Positions 45,164 to 54,640 of a stretch of DNA of 64,000 nucleotides are shown here, piece by piece (the first letter of the stretch is position 1; every line of letters starts with the position of its first letter). Under the pieces are notes generated by a model, which was not told the origin of the DNA, made no database searches, and was given only the letters and a program-made list of their open reading frames with translations. Made by a program: the position numbers and the translations under genes. Origin of the DNA: Gillisia sp. UBA3175 (GTDB lineage: Bacteria; Bacteroidota; Bacteroidia; Flavobacteriales; Flavobacteriaceae); the NCBI GenBank assembly GCA_002364325.1, contig DEXV01000001.1, positions 660-64,659 on the forward strand, written 5' to 3'.

Positions 45164-46792
45164 TTATTCTCCTAGAAAAGGGTATCTATAATCTGTTGCG
45201 GGAACAAAGGTTTCCTTGATCAATCTTGGGGAGACCCATCTTAGTAGATTAAGCTTAGATCCTGCCTTATCATTGGTTCCACTAGCTCTTGCTCCACCAA
45301 ATGGTTGTTGACCAACAACGGCTCCTGTACACTTATCATTAATATAGAAGTTACCGGCAGCATTTTGAAGTGCTTGAGTTGCTTGATTAGCTGCATATCT
45401 GTCTCCAGAAAGTACCGCACCAGTTAAGGCATAGATACTTGTTTCATCAACCAATTTTAATGTCTCTTCCCACTTCTTGTCATCATATACATAAATGGTA
45501 ACCACTGGTCCAAACAATTCGGTTTCCATGGTGGTATATTTAGGATCTGTAGTAAGAATTACGGTTGGCTCTATGAAATAACCTTCAGATTTATCATAAT
45601 TTCCACCCACAACTATCTCCGCATTCTTATCTTTCTTGGCTTGATCTATATATTTAGCCAATTTATCAAAAGAAGCTTCATGGATCACGGCAGTGATAAA
45701 ATTGCTCATATCCTCTGGAGAACCCATTTTAAAGGAATTCACATCTTCAACTAAATGCTTTTTAACATCTGGCCATAAGCTTTTTGGAATGTAAGCTCTG
45801 GATGCAGCGCTACATTTCTGACCCTGGAATTCAAAGGCTCCTCTGGCAATAGCGGTTGAAACTTGTTTTGCATTTGCAGATGCATGTGCCAAAATAAAAT
45901 CTTTTCCTCCTGTTTCTCCAACAATTCTTGGGTAGGTTTTATAGGTATCTATATTAGCGCCTATTTTACCCCATAATCCTTTGAAAACACTTGTGCTTCC
46001 GGTAAAGTGGATCCCGGCGAAATCTGGACTAGCCAAAACTGTATCGGTGATCATAACTGGATCTCCCATTACCATATTGATAACTCCATCTGGAACTCCA
46101 GCTTCTTGAAATACTTCCATGATTACCTGTGCAGAAAATACTTGACTATCACTTGGCTTCCAAATAACAGTATTTCCCATTAATGCCGCACTTGCAGGAA
46201 GATTTCCGGCAATTGCAGTAAAGTTGAAAGGTGTAATTGCGTACACAAATCCTTCTAAAGGTCTATATTCTAATCTGTTCCAAACCCCTGAAGAAGATTC
46301 TGGTTGCTCTTCATAAATTTGAGCCATATACTCTACATTGAATTTCAAGAAATCTATCAATTCACAGGCAGCATCAATTTCAGCTTGGAAGATTGTTTTA
46401 GATTGTCCGATCATAGTCGCTGCATTTATTCTTGCTCTGTATGGACCAGCAATAAGATCGGCTGCTTTAAGAAAAACGGCAGCTCTTTGTTCCCAAGGTA
46501 GTTCTGCCCAAGCAGTTCTAGCTTCTAATGCAGTTGCAATTGCTTGTTCTACATGTTTTTTCTTAGCTAAATGAAAAGTACCAAGATCATGTTTATGATT
46601 ATGTGGAGGATGCATGCTCATGGTATCCCCAGTTCTTATTTCTTCTGAACCTATATATAATGGCACATCCATTTTTGTATTGAACATGTCCTTGTACGTA
46701 AGTAATACTTCTTCTCTTTCTGGTGTTCCCGGAGCGTAAGTCTTAATAGGCTCATTAATAGCTTTTGGAACTTGAAAAAATCCTTTTCCCAT
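45164..46792 (-). CDS. pruA: L-glutamate gamma-semialdehyde dehydrogenase (1-pyrroline-5-carboxylate dehydrogenase)
   Basis: A 542-aa NAD-dependent aldehyde dehydrogenase of the monofunctional PruA type. It oxidises glutamate semialdehyde to glutamate in proline breakdown. Landmarks are the N-terminal MGKGFFQVPKAINEPIKTYAPGT, AITPFNFTAIAGNLPASAAL, the catalytic Glu region VGETGGKDFIL, the catalytic Cys in FQGQKCSAASRAYIP, and FGGARASGTNDKAG near the end. No proline dehydrogenase gene is next to it. A pair of CCGAGT direct repeats lies upstream. Confidence 0.94.
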   Translation of the reverse strand: MGKGFFQVPKAINEPIKTYAPGTPEREEVLLTYKDMFNTKMDVPLYIGSEEIRTGDTMSMHPPHNHKHDLGTFHLAKKKHVEQAIATALEARTAWAELPWEQRAAVFLKAADLIAGPYRARINAATMIGQSKTIFQAEIDAACELIDFLKFNVEYMAQIYEEQPESSSGVWNRLEYRPLEGFVYAITPFNFTAIAGNLPASAALMGNTVIWKPSDSQVFSAQVIMEVFQEAGVPDGVINMVMGDPVMITDTVLASPDFAGIHFTGSTSVFKGLWGKIGANIDTYKTYPRIVGETGGKDFILAHASANAKQVSTAIARGAFEFQGQKCSAASRAYIPKSLWPDVKKHLVEDVNSFKMGSPEDMSNFITAVIHEASFDKLAKYIDQAKKDKNAEIVVGGNYDKSEGYFIEPTVILTTDPKYTTMETELFGPVVTIYVYDDKKWEETLKLVDETSIYALTGAVLSGDRYAANQATQALQNAAGNFYINDKCTGAVVGQQPFGGARASGTNDKAGSKLNLLRWVSPRLIKETFVPATDYRYPFLGE

Positions 46793-46850
46793 AATTATAT
46801 TTTAATTTATTATCTATTCTTTTTAATGCCGGTAAATATAAAAAAATTAA

Positions 46851-46866
46851 CCGAGTCTACCCGAGT
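46851..46866 (-). promoter_or_regulatory. Direct repeat CCGAGT-N4-CCGAGT upstream of pruA
   Basis: CCGAGT occurs at 46851-46856 and 46861-46866, ten bases apart (one helical turn). On the minus strand it is followed 10 bases later by TATATTTA, one base off the TAnnTTTG box (46833-46840). This fits an activator or repressor site in the pruA promoter; it is inference. Confidence 0.35.
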
Positions 46867-46934
46867 TCAACGTAATAGAAGTCTGGCGTTTAAAAAATTT
46901 GTAAGTTGCAAATAATGCTATAGACCTATTATAT

Positions 46935-47642
46935 ATGTGTACAGTAACAGTTATTCCAAAGATCAACTCCGAGTTAGGATTTATTTTAACTTCCAATAGG
47001 GATGAGGCAGCAAGTAGAGAAGCCCTACCTCCAAAATTCTATATGGAAAATGGTGTTAAAATGTTATACCCTAAAGATAAATTGGCCGGAGGCACTTGGA
47101 TCGGGATAAGTGAAAACAATAGATTGATCTGCTTATTGAATGGCGAATTTAAGCCGCATGTGAGATTGGAAAGCTATAGAAAGAGTAGAGGCGTGGTTGT
47201 AAAAGATCTTTTGGCTGCTAGATCTATAGATGCTTCGGTTAAAGATTATAATTTTGATGAAATTGAACCTTTTACTATAGTTGCAGTAGATTGGAATAAA
47301 GAGCTTCGGTTTTTGGAATTAGTTTGGGATGGAAAAACAAAGCATTATAAAGATCTGGAGCTAAAACCTCATATCTGGTCTTCATCTCCTTTATATTCTT
47401 TAGAAATGAAACAAATGCGAAATAATTGGTTTCAAGAATTTCTTCAGAAAGAATCTTTAAATGCTGAAGCTTTTTGGAAATTTCATACCACAGCAGGAAT
47501 TGGCGATCCTGAAATAGATGTGATCATGAACCGTGGCTTTGTAAGAACTCAGAATATATCTCAATTTGAACTTGAGAAGGATAAAACAATGATGAGGTAT
47601 ATGGACCTTAGAAATAGAAAAAAACTAGAGATAGAATTTTAA
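46935..47642 (+). CDS. NRDE-family (TANGO2-like) protein
   Basis: A 235-aa protein of the NRDE/TANGO2 family. It begins MCTVTVIP with Cys2 exposed after Met removal, has the naming motif in LTSNRDEAASRE, and LAGGTWIGISENNRLICLLN. The N-terminal Cys and fold resemble Ntn hydrolases, but no reaction is established for bacterial members. Eukaryotic TANGO2 is linked to lipid and haem handling. It is divergent from pruA and converges on apaG, 9 bases apart. Confidence 0.85.
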   Translation: MCTVTVIPKINSELGFILTSNRDEAASREALPPKFYMENGVKMLYPKDKLAGGTWIGISENNRLICLLNGEFKPHVRLESYRKSRGVVVKDLLAARSIDASVKDYNFDEIEPFTIVAVDWNKELRFLELVWDGKTKHYKDLELKPHIWSSSPLYSLEMKQMRNNWFQEFLQKESLNAEAFWKFHTTAGIGDPEIDVIMNRGFVRTQNISQFELEKDKTMMRYMDLRNRKKLEIEF

Positions 47643-47651
47643 ACCAATGTT

Positions 47652-48038
47652 TTAGTTCAATGCAAAAGGCGCGCTTAATTTAAACGATGGGATGGTCACC
47701 TTGAATTTTTTGGAGGTCGTAAAATTAATCATGTCATAATAACCACTCATAGAACCAAAAGGAGCAGATAGTAAACAACCACTATTATAGGTATGAGATT
47801 CTCCAGGCTTCAGCACGGGCTTTTTTCCAATTACCCCTTCGCCTTGAACAATTTCGGTATCCTTTAAGGCATCCTTAATATCCCAAAAGCGGGAAGTTAA
47901 TTGTACCGAGTCTTTACTTTGATTTTCAATAGTAATCTTATAACCAAAGGCAAAGTGGATCTTATAGTTCTTATAGAACGTGCCTTCAAAATTGGTTTCT
48001 ACGGAAATTTTAATCCCACATGTAACTTTTTGAACCAT
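47652..48038 (-). CDS. apaG: ApaG family protein
   Basis: 128 aa, a single ApaG (DUF525) immunoglobulin-like domain. Family segments are visible: FAFGYKITIENQS, VQLTSRFWDI, GEGVIGKKPVLKPGESHTYNSGC and GSMSGYYDM. ApaG has been linked to Co2+/Mg2+ resistance in Salmonella, but its molecular role is unclear. It is the last gene of a likely plug-DUF3667-apaG unit, starting 2 bases after the DUF3667 stop. Confidence 0.92.
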   Translation of the reverse strand: MVQKVTCGIKISVETNFEGTFYKNYKIHFAFGYKITIENQSKDSVQLTSRFWDIKDALKDTEIVQGEGVIGKKPVLKPGESHTYNSGCLLSAPFGSMSGYYDMINFTTSKKFKVTIPSFKLSAPFALN

Positions 48039-48040
48039 AA

Positions 48041-49135
48041 TTACCTTATTGCGAAAAATGTAACTGCCGAAATTAAGGCAGCGATCACTGCTAATGTAAG
48101 AAATATTAAATTTAGAAACATAAATTTAACAATGGTGGTAAATCTACCTTCCTTATAAAAATTGCGCAAAGCTTTATATAAATAAAACAGAAATATTAAT
48201 AAAGCGATTCCGGTAAATACGTCGGTATTAATTATTTGATCTAACAGCTCTCCAATTAAAACGAATACAAAAAAAGTGCTTTGTACATGAAAAGTGAAAA
48301 CCAAATGCTCCATATAATTAAATGGCTTGTAAAAATAAAACAGCCAAATTATTAAGGCAAATACTGGTAAGTAGAAGAATATAATAAAGGGTAACTTGCT
48401 TATCAAGTAATCAAAAAATATCTTTGGATCCTTATTAATAAGATTCACATCCACCACTTTTCTGTATAGATACTTGTTCTTAAAGTTATTCTTGTGTTTA
48501 AGACTATCTAATGCTTGTAGGGGATCTAGAATAGTAGTTTGCTCATAAAATTCAGAATAAAGCTCTATCTGCTTTTTGCTAGATTGGTAGAAATTTAGAC
48601 TGTTTAGTTCTTTTTGTGAAATATAAAAATCCTTGTAATTCTTAACTTTAGGTGTGCTTGTAGAATTTAGTATAGAATCGAAATTTACCTTATTACTAAA
48701 AGGAGTTTTTTCTAGATCTTTTAAAATTTCTTGCTTAGCTTCATCTGGAATATTATCTATTTGTTTTTTAAAAGCTTCTTCATCTGGAGTTTGAAAGTTC
48801 ATGGAGTTATTGGTGAAGCTAAAAACAATAAAGAAAATAATGGCGATGCTTAAAAAGAATCTAAAGGGATTTGCATAATGGGTGCGCATTCCATTTACGT
48901 AATCACGGGAAATCTTTCCGGGATGAAATATTAACCTTTTTAAGGTCCTGTTCATTCTGGAATCGTAGGAAAATATTCCGCCAAAGAACTCTAAAAAAAA
49001 GTCGTTAAAGGATAGTTTCTTAGTAGTATTTAATTGCCCACAATTGGAGCAAAATTTATCACTTATATCTAATGGATGTTTACAATTTAAGCAATTTAAT
49101 CCACGGTATTTAGTTAAGGAGCGTTGGCTCTTCAT
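48041..49135 (-). CDS. DUF3667 membrane protein with zinc ribbon
   Basis: 364 aa. The N-terminal zinc ribbon is CLNCKHPLDISDKFCSNCGQ, followed by a DUF3667-type segment with LKRLIFHPGKISRDYVNGMR and YANPFRFFLSI. It has about five membrane segments: one near residues 95-115 and four in the last third (FIIFFYLPVFALIIWLFYFY, STFFVFVLIGELL and others), with a long soluble helical insert between. The family is common in Bacteroidota and has no known function. It lies between plug and apaG on one strand with short gaps. Confidence 0.85.
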   Translation of the reverse strand: MKSQRSLTKYRGLNCLNCKHPLDISDKFCSNCGQLNTTKKLSFNDFFLEFFGGIFSYDSRMNRTLKRLIFHPGKISRDYVNGMRTHYANPFRFFLSIAIIFFIVFSFTNNSMNFQTPDEEAFKKQIDNIPDEAKQEILKDLEKTPFSNKVNFDSILNSTSTPKVKNYKDFYISQKELNSLNFYQSSKKQIELYSEFYEQTTILDPLQALDSLKHKNNFKNKYLYRKVVDVNLINKDPKIFFDYLISKLPFIIFFYLPVFALIIWLFYFYKPFNYMEHLVFTFHVQSTFFVFVLIGELLDQIINTDVFTGIALLIFLFYLYKALRNFYKEGRFTTIVKFMFLNLIFLTLAVIAALISAVTFFAIR

Positions 49136-49159
49136 CTGCCAAATAGTTTTGGTTGAACC

Positions 49160-50407
49160 TTAGTTAGAAATATTTAGGGAACTCGCTTCTCCCAAACCTA
49201 TAATTTGATCATATCTAGCTCCCAGATCTCTAAAATACACCAATACTTGATAAGTGTTTTCAGTAACTTCAAAATTACCACTAATATATCCTTCCTCTAA
49301 AGTTCCATCTTTGTTTAACAATACATATTTGTAATTATAATATCCTTGCTTCAAAAGCATCGCATTTTCATATAGGCCAGTTGCTTTATTATATTTCATT
49401 AATGTAGCGTCGTCTAGTTCAAAATTATTGAATGCACCATACAAATGGATTTCGGCATCATCTAAAGGATCAAAATTTTGTAGTTTAAAATGTGTCCAAA
49501 CATATTCAGCTTCAATAGATGGATCTTGTCCTTGTAGCGTTCTTAGGACAAATTGTCCGTTTATATCTGGATTATAGGAGTAAGGTTCAGAAGCTCTGGA
49601 TTGATCCACAAAAAGGAAATGGTTATAGAGATCTTTCAATTCGATTCTCCCTATATCGATAGTGGTAGCAAGAAGATCCTTGCTATCAAACTGAAGATAT
49701 TCGTTTCCAGCCTGAAACGCGGTGGGAGTATCATATTTATAAATAAGTTCATTACCTATAATATACTGAGGTTTAATATTTTTAATTGCCGATTTTAAGT
49801 TATGATTTTTAGTGATCACTACATTCACGGTAGACTCTGGGTTTCTAATTAAAAGATCTGGAGATTCCACGCTAAAGTTAACCACTTGCCTTGAATTGAT
49901 GTATTTTAAATCTCTTGATCTTTTTATGGTAACCTTCACCTGTGCAATTGATTTATAAACCATAAATTTTCTAGAAAAAACCAACTCATCATTTTCATTA
50001 AATATCTTTAGCATATAATTCCCACTAACCTTAAGAGATTGTGTATCTTTATTTGGGATTGAAAGATTGTAATGGGAATATCCTTGAAGTGTGTTGTAGG
50101 AGTTGTTATAAATGCTGATTCTTACATCATCAAATCCGTTTAAGTATTCAGATTTGATTAGATCTGAAGGCGTCCAATCGTAATTAAAATGTTCTATTAC
50201 ATAATAATAATTGGCTTCATCTCCAATAATATCGTCAAATTCCAGTCTTAAAGATTCCCCTAATTGGATTACAGGATTTCCTGATAGATTAGAATTTCCT
50301 TGAAACACAATGCTTTTAATATAATTAGGTGGCAATACTTCTTGCTCGATCTGAGCCTGAGAAATGCCTGTCATGAGAAAACAAAACAATAAAAGTGCGT
50401 TCTTCAT
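49160..50407 (-). CDS. Type IX secretion system plug protein
   Basis: A 415-aa DUF5103/T9SS plug family protein. It has a signal peptide (MKNALLLFCFLMTGISQAQ), then beta-rich domains with EVLPPNYIKSIVFQGN, IQLGESLRLEFDDI, YYYVIEHFNYDWTPSDL, a mid-protein GNEYLQFDSKDL and a late NGQFVLRTLQGQD. In Flavobacterium johnsoniae the Plug protein closes the periplasmic end of the SprA translocon pore. This fits with PorT and the sorting-domain clients in this window. It heads a minus-strand unit with the DUF3667 gene and apaG, and is divergent from nqrA. Confidence 0.87.
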   Translation of the reverse strand: MKNALLLFCFLMTGISQAQIEQEVLPPNYIKSIVFQGNSNLSGNPVIQLGESLRLEFDDIIGDEANYYYVIEHFNYDWTPSDLIKSEYLNGFDDVRISIYNNSYNTLQGYSHYNLSIPNKDTQSLKVSGNYMLKIFNENDELVFSRKFMVYKSIAQVKVTIKRSRDLKYINSRQVVNFSVESPDLLIRNPESTVNVVITKNHNLKSAIKNIKPQYIIGNELIYKYDTPTAFQAGNEYLQFDSKDLLATTIDIGRIELKDLYNHFLFVDQSRASEPYSYNPDINGQFVLRTLQGQDPSIEAEYVWTHFKLQNFDPLDDAEIHLYGAFNNFELDDATLMKYNKATGLYENAMLLKQGYYNYKYVLLNKDGTLEEGYISGNFEVTENTYQVLVYFRDLGARYDQIIGLGEASSLNISN

Positions 50408-50503
50408 TTATTTAGTTGTTAGAATAAAGGTAATTACAAAATCTATTCCCTTAATTTTATAGGAGCACTTTAACAAATGTTAGGTTGAAAAATATACAAT
50501 TTC

Positions 50504-50537
50504 TTTGGGAGTTGTAGGGTTAAAATTAGTAAATTTG
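50504..50537 (+). promoter_or_regulatory. Promoter of the nqr operon (TTTG ... TAAATTTG)
   Basis: A -7 box TAAATTTG (50530-50537) fits TAnnTTTG, and a TTTG at 50504-50507 lies 22 bases upstream as a candidate -33 element. The nqrA ATG follows 38 bases later. Confidence 0.55.
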
Positions 50538-50575
50538 CACACTTTAAAAAATAAATTTAATATACACTCCATCCT

Positions 50576-51919
50576 ATGTCAAAAGACATTCGAATTAAAA
50601 GAGGGCTTACTCTGCGTTTAAAAGGGGAGGCGGAAAAACAAGTTATTAAGGCTCCCAGATCCAAGACGTACGCGATAAAACCCCCGGATTACCACTCTAT
50701 AGTACCAAAAATGGTTATTAAAGAAGGAGCGACGCTTCTTGCTGGTGATGTGTTATTTTTCTCAAAATATGATGAGAATCTTAATTTTACATCGCCTGTT
50801 AGTGGAACTTTGAGAGAAATAAAACGCGCTGAAAAGCGTCGAATTATTGAAGTAATCGTTGATGCCGATCCTACCGACACTTATAAGGATTTTGGTAAAA
50901 TGAATGCTTCTACTGCAACTGCAGAAGCTGTGAAAAACAGAATTCTGGAAAGTGGTTGTGGTGCTTTTATCAAGCAACGCCCTTACGATATTGTTGCCGA
51001 TCCTAAGGATACGCCAAAAGCAATCTTTATTTCTGTAGTAAGCACTGCGCCTTTATCTGCAGATCTTGGATTTGTATTAAAAGATAAAGTAGCTGCTTTT
51101 CAAGAAGGTATAAATGCATTACAAAAATTAACGCCTGGAAAGGTGCATGTTTCTGTAGATGCAACTTCGGAAGCTTTATTAAGCGGTATTAACGGAGCGG
51201 TGATCCATAAAGTAAGTGGTCCGCATCCAGCTGGAAACGTTGGAGTTCAAATCCATAAGATAGATCCTGTTAACATGGGAGATAGAGTATGGACAGTAGG
51301 AGCAGAAGATGTTGCTATAATTGGTAATGTGTTCTTAACTGGGGAATATCATGCAGATAGAACCATTGCATTAGCTGGTAGCGAAGCAAAGGAACATAAA
51401 TATTATACTATTAAGATTGGGGCGAATAGTTCAGATCTTATTGGTCAGGTTTCAGATGATGTTAGAATAATATCTGGAGATGTCCTTACTGGAGATCACC
51501 TTTCTAACAGCCAGTATATTGGTTTTTATCATAATTCTCTTACTTTAATTCCGGAAGGTAACAAGTATAGAATGTTTGGCTGGTTGCCATTCACATATAA
51601 CAATATTCATTCTAATTCCAGAACCTCACTTTCTTGGTTATTTCCAAAAAAGAAGTACGAACCCACTACCAATTTAAATGGTGAAGAGCGTGCCTTAGTA
51701 GTTACAGGAGAAATGGAAGAAGTGTTACCAATGGATATTTATCCAATGCAGTTGCTTAAGGCTTGTATTGCTGGAGATATTGAAAAAATGGAAAATCTAG
51801 GGATTTACGAAGTTGCTCCTGAAGATTTTGCATTGATAGATTATGTGAGCACTTCAAAATTAGAAGCTCAAGAAATTATACGTCTTGGCTTGGATTTAAT
51901 GATTACCGAAGTAGGTTAA
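50576..51919 (+). CDS. nqrA: Na+-translocating NADH:quinone reductase subunit A
   Basis: 447 aa, the usual NqrA length. It is a peripheral cytoplasmic subunit holding no cofactor but contributing to the quinone region. Typical stretches are RGLTLRLKGEAEK, KVHVSVDATSEALLSG, HPAGNVGVQIHKIDPV, NVFLTGEYHADRTIALAGSE and the late VLPMDIYPMQLLKACIAGD. First gene of nqrABCDEF; the gap to nqrB is 11 bases. A Bacteroidota-type promoter precedes it. Confidence 0.96.
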   Translation: MSKDIRIKRGLTLRLKGEAEKQVIKAPRSKTYAIKPPDYHSIVPKMVIKEGATLLAGDVLFFSKYDENLNFTSPVSGTLREIKRAEKRRIIEVIVDADPTDTYKDFGKMNASTATAEAVKNRILESGCGAFIKQRPYDIVADPKDTPKAIFISVVSTAPLSADLGFVLKDKVAAFQEGINALQKLTPGKVHVSVDATSEALLSGINGAVIHKVSGPHPAGNVGVQIHKIDPVNMGDRVWTVGAEDVAIIGNVFLTGEYHADRTIALAGSEAKEHKYYTIKIGANSSDLIGQVSDDVRIISGDVLTGDHLSNSQYIGFYHNSLTLIPEGNKYRMFGWLPFTYNNIHSNSRTSLSWLFPKKKYEPTTNLNGEERALVVTGEMEEVLPMDIYPMQLLKACIAGDIEKMENLGIYEVAPEDFALIDYVSTSKLEAQEIIRLGLDLMITEVG

Positions 51920-51930
51920 AAAGTTGAATT

Positions 51931-53121
51931 ATGGAATGGATAAGACAAAAATTAGATAAATTTAAAGAACCTTTTGGTAAGGGGAAGAAATTTGAAAAAT
52001 ATGCACCGGCGATCAATGCGTTGGACACATTTTTATATACTCCAAATCACACTACTCAAACTGGGGCTCACGTTCGAGATGCGGTAGATTTAAAGAGAAC
52101 CATGATCACTGTGGTAATTGCTTTAATTCCTGCGCTTATCTTTGGAATGTGGAATGGAGGATACCAATATTTACATCAATTACCAGAATATGCTAATGGT
52201 GTTCCCTTTTTGGAAGCCTTTGCTCATGGAGCATGGAAAATTCTTCCAATGATCGCTGTTTCTTACGGGGTTGGTTTAGGGATTGAATTTGCATTTGCAA
52301 TATTTAGAGGACACGAGGTAAATGAAGGTTATTTGGTTACAGGACTTCTGATTCCGATGATCATGCCTATAGATATTCCTTTATGGATGGTTGCCATCTC
52401 TGTAATATTTGCCGTAATTATCGGGAAAGAAGCATTTGGAGGAACCGGAATGAATATATTAAACCCGGCCTTAACGGCTAGAGCTTTTGCATTCTTTGCC
52501 TACCCAACATACATGTCTGGAAATAAGGTTTGGGTAAGTGAGGCTTCGAATATAGATGCAGTTTCTGGTGAAACTATTTTAGGTAGTTTAGCATCAGGAA
52601 ATGATGTCTCTTATAGTGCAATGGATATGTTCTCTGGAGTTATACCGGGATCTATAGCAGAGACCTCTACCATATGTATACTTGCAGGTGCATTATTATT
52701 GGTGCTCACAAAAGTTGGAAGTTGGAGAATTATTTTAAGTGCTTTTATAGGAGCATCGGTAATGGCCTTAATCTTTAATGCTCTTCCAAGTATGGGAATA
52801 GAAGGTAACGCCCTAACTAATTTCCCTTGGTATCAGCACCTAATAATTGGTGGATTATCTTTTGGAATCGTGTTTATGGCAACAGATCCTGTATCTGCAG
52901 CACAAACATTAAAAGGAAAATGGATCTACGGATTCTTGATAGGATTGTTTGCGGTAATGATACGTGTATTTAATCCAGCGTATCCAGAAGGAATTATGTT
53001 GGCTATATTATTGATGAATGTTTTTGCTCCCGTAATAGATCATTATGTGATACATGCAAACATCACAAGAAGAAGGAAAAGAGCGGTAAGCGCATCCGGA
53101 CAAATTAAAACAGCAGTTTAG
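51931..53121 (+). CDS. nqrB: Na+-translocating NADH:quinone reductase subunit B
   Basis: A 396-aa integral membrane subunit with about ten helices, a covalent FMN, riboflavin and the Na+ path. Typical stretches are HVRDAVDLKRTMITVV, GKEAFGGTGMNILNPALTARAF and MATDPVSAAQTLKGKW. The FMN-accepting threonine should be Thr215, in VSGETILG. The usual local motif is SGAT, so the alanine before Thr is replaced by Glu here. The rest of the protein is ordinary. Confidence 0.96.
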   Translation: MEWIRQKLDKFKEPFGKGKKFEKYAPAINALDTFLYTPNHTTQTGAHVRDAVDLKRTMITVVIALIPALIFGMWNGGYQYLHQLPEYANGVPFLEAFAHGAWKILPMIAVSYGVGLGIEFAFAIFRGHEVNEGYLVTGLLIPMIMPIDIPLWMVAISVIFAVIIGKEAFGGTGMNILNPALTARAFAFFAYPTYMSGNKVWVSEASNIDAVSGETILGSLASGNDVSYSAMDMFSGVIPGSIAETSTICILAGALLLVLTKVGSWRIILSAFIGASVMALIFNALPSMGIEGNALTNFPWYQHLIIGGLSFGIVFMATDPVSAAQTLKGKWIYGFLIGLFAVMIRVFNPAYPEGIMLAILLMNVFAPVIDHYVIHANITRRRKRAVSASGQIKTAV

Positions 53122-53123
53122 TT

Positions 53124-53867
53124 ATGGAAGAAATACCAGTAAACAAAACGAATACCAACTCTTATACCTTCATCTTTGCGGTGATCATGGTAGTAGTGGT
53201 TGCTAGTGTATTGGCCTTTACAGCGACATCGCTTCAGCCAATACAAAATGAGAACGTACGTCAGGAGAAAATGCAAAATATCTTGGCTACAGTAGGGATT
53301 GAAACCGAAAGAAGTGAAGCAGAAGAATTATATAATAAATATATTACTGAAACCATCGCTTTGAAAGAAGATGGAAGTGTTGCTGAAGGAACCGATGCAT
53401 TTGCAGTAGATCTTGCTAGAGAACTTAAGAAGCCTGTAAATGAGCAAGTATATCCTTTATATATTGCAGATATTGAAGGTAAGAAATACTACATAATTCC
53501 ACTAAGAGGAAAAGGTCTTTGGGATGCTATTTGGGGATATGTTTCTTTAAAAAATGATGTTAACACTATTAAAGGTGCAGTTTTCGATCATAAAGGGGAA
53601 ACTCCGGGATTGGGAGCAGAGATCACTCAAGTTTGGTTTAGAGAACGTTTTGCTGATGAAAAGATCTTTGATGGTAACGGAAATCTAATAGGAGTTTCGG
53701 TAGTTAAAGGAAACGTTGGACCTTCAAATAAAGAGGATAATAAAGTAGATGCAATCTCTGGAGCAACAATTACTGGAGATGGAGTTTCAGATATGATCTC
53801 CGAAAGATTACAACACTATCTACCTTATTTCAAAAAGCAAACCGATATTAAAGTTGCAATTCAGTAA
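53124..53867 (+). CDS. nqrC: Na+-translocating NADH:quinone reductase subunit C
   Basis: A 247-aa subunit with one N-terminal membrane helix ([19 protein letters not shown]) and a periplasmic FMN-binding domain. The covalent FMN site is intact: [11 protein letters not shown] with Thr215. [12 protein letters not shown] and [11 protein letters not shown] are also typical. ApbE, encoded just downstream of the operon, attaches the FMN. It starts 2 bases after nqrB. Confidence 0.96.
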   Translation: MEEIPVNKTNTNSYTFIFAVIMVVVVASVLAFTATSLQPIQNENVRQEKMQNILATVGIETERSEAEELYNKYITETIALKEDGSVAEGTDAFAVDLARELKKPVNEQVYPLYIADIEGKKYYIIPLRGKGLWDAIWGYVSLKNDVNTIKGAVFDHKGETPGLGAEITQVWFRERFADEKIFDGNGNLIGVSVVKGNVGPSNKEDNKVDAISGATITGDGVSDMISERLQHYLPYFKKQTDIKVAIQ

Positions 53868-53869
53868 TT

Positions 53870-54619
53870 ATGGCTATAGATAAAAAAATAGCTTCTGAAG
53901 AAAAAGAAGCAAAGAAAAAAGAAATGATCTTATTTCTCTCCAATACAGAAGAAAGAGAACACTTCTTATCAAAGAACAACCGAAAATTATTAAGTGATCC
54001 GTTAAATGACAATAACCCAATTACTGTTCAGGTATTAGGGATTTGTTCTGCATTAGCGATCACTGTTCAGTTAGAACCTGCAGTAGTTATGGCGGTGGCG
54101 GTAATGGCTGTAGTAGCTTTTTCTAACGTGATCATTTCCCTGCTAAGAAATTTAATTCCGAACCGAATCAGGATCATTGTGCAATTAGTGGTGGTAGCCG
54201 CTTTGGTAATTTTAGTAGATCAGATCTTGAAAGCCTATGCTTACGATGTAAGTAAACAACTTTCTGTATTCGTGGGACTTATTATTACCAACTGTATTGT
54301 AATGGGGAGGCTAGAAGCTTTTGCATTAGGTAACGGGCCCTACAAATCTTTCTTAGATGGAATCGGTAACGGTGCCGGATATGGTATCATCTTGATCATC
54401 GTTGCCTTCTTTAGAGAATTATTAGGATCTGGAAAATTATTCGGATTCGAAGTTCTTGGACATAAAGCAGCGGTCGCAGCAGAATCTACAGGCTTATATG
54501 CTTTAGGTTACGAGAATAACGGATTGATGTTGTTATCTCCTATGGCACTTATCGTAGTGGGTATCATAATCTGGGTGCAACGTTCAAGAAACAGAATATT
54601 AATAGAACAAAACAACTAA
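53870..54619 (+). CDS. nqrD: Na+-translocating NADH:quinone reductase subunit D, N-terminally extended
   Basis: 249 aa against about 210 in Vibrio. The membrane core is normal: [55 protein letters not shown] and [13 protein letters not shown], including the Cys near the 2Fe-2S site shared with NqrE. The extra length is about 30 charged residues at the N-terminus ([14 protein letters not shown]) plus a small insert before NNGLMLLSP. An internal ATG at 53924 would remove part of it, but the ATG at 53870 sits 2 bases after nqrC and is preferred. Confidence 0.95.
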   Translation: MAIDKKIASEEKEAKKKEMILFLSNTEEREHFLSKNNRKLLSDPLNDNNPITVQVLGICSALAITVQLEPAVVMAVAVMAVVAFSNVIISLLRNLIPNRIRIIVQLVVVAALVILVDQILKAYAYDVSKQLSVFVGLIITNCIVMGRLEAFALGNGPYKSFLDGIGNGAGYGIILIIVAFFRELLGSGKLFGFEVLGHKAAVAAESTGLYALGYENNGLMLLSPMALIVVGIIIWVQRSRNRILIEQNN

Positions 54620-54640
54620 CAGCTCTAAAGCATTATAATA

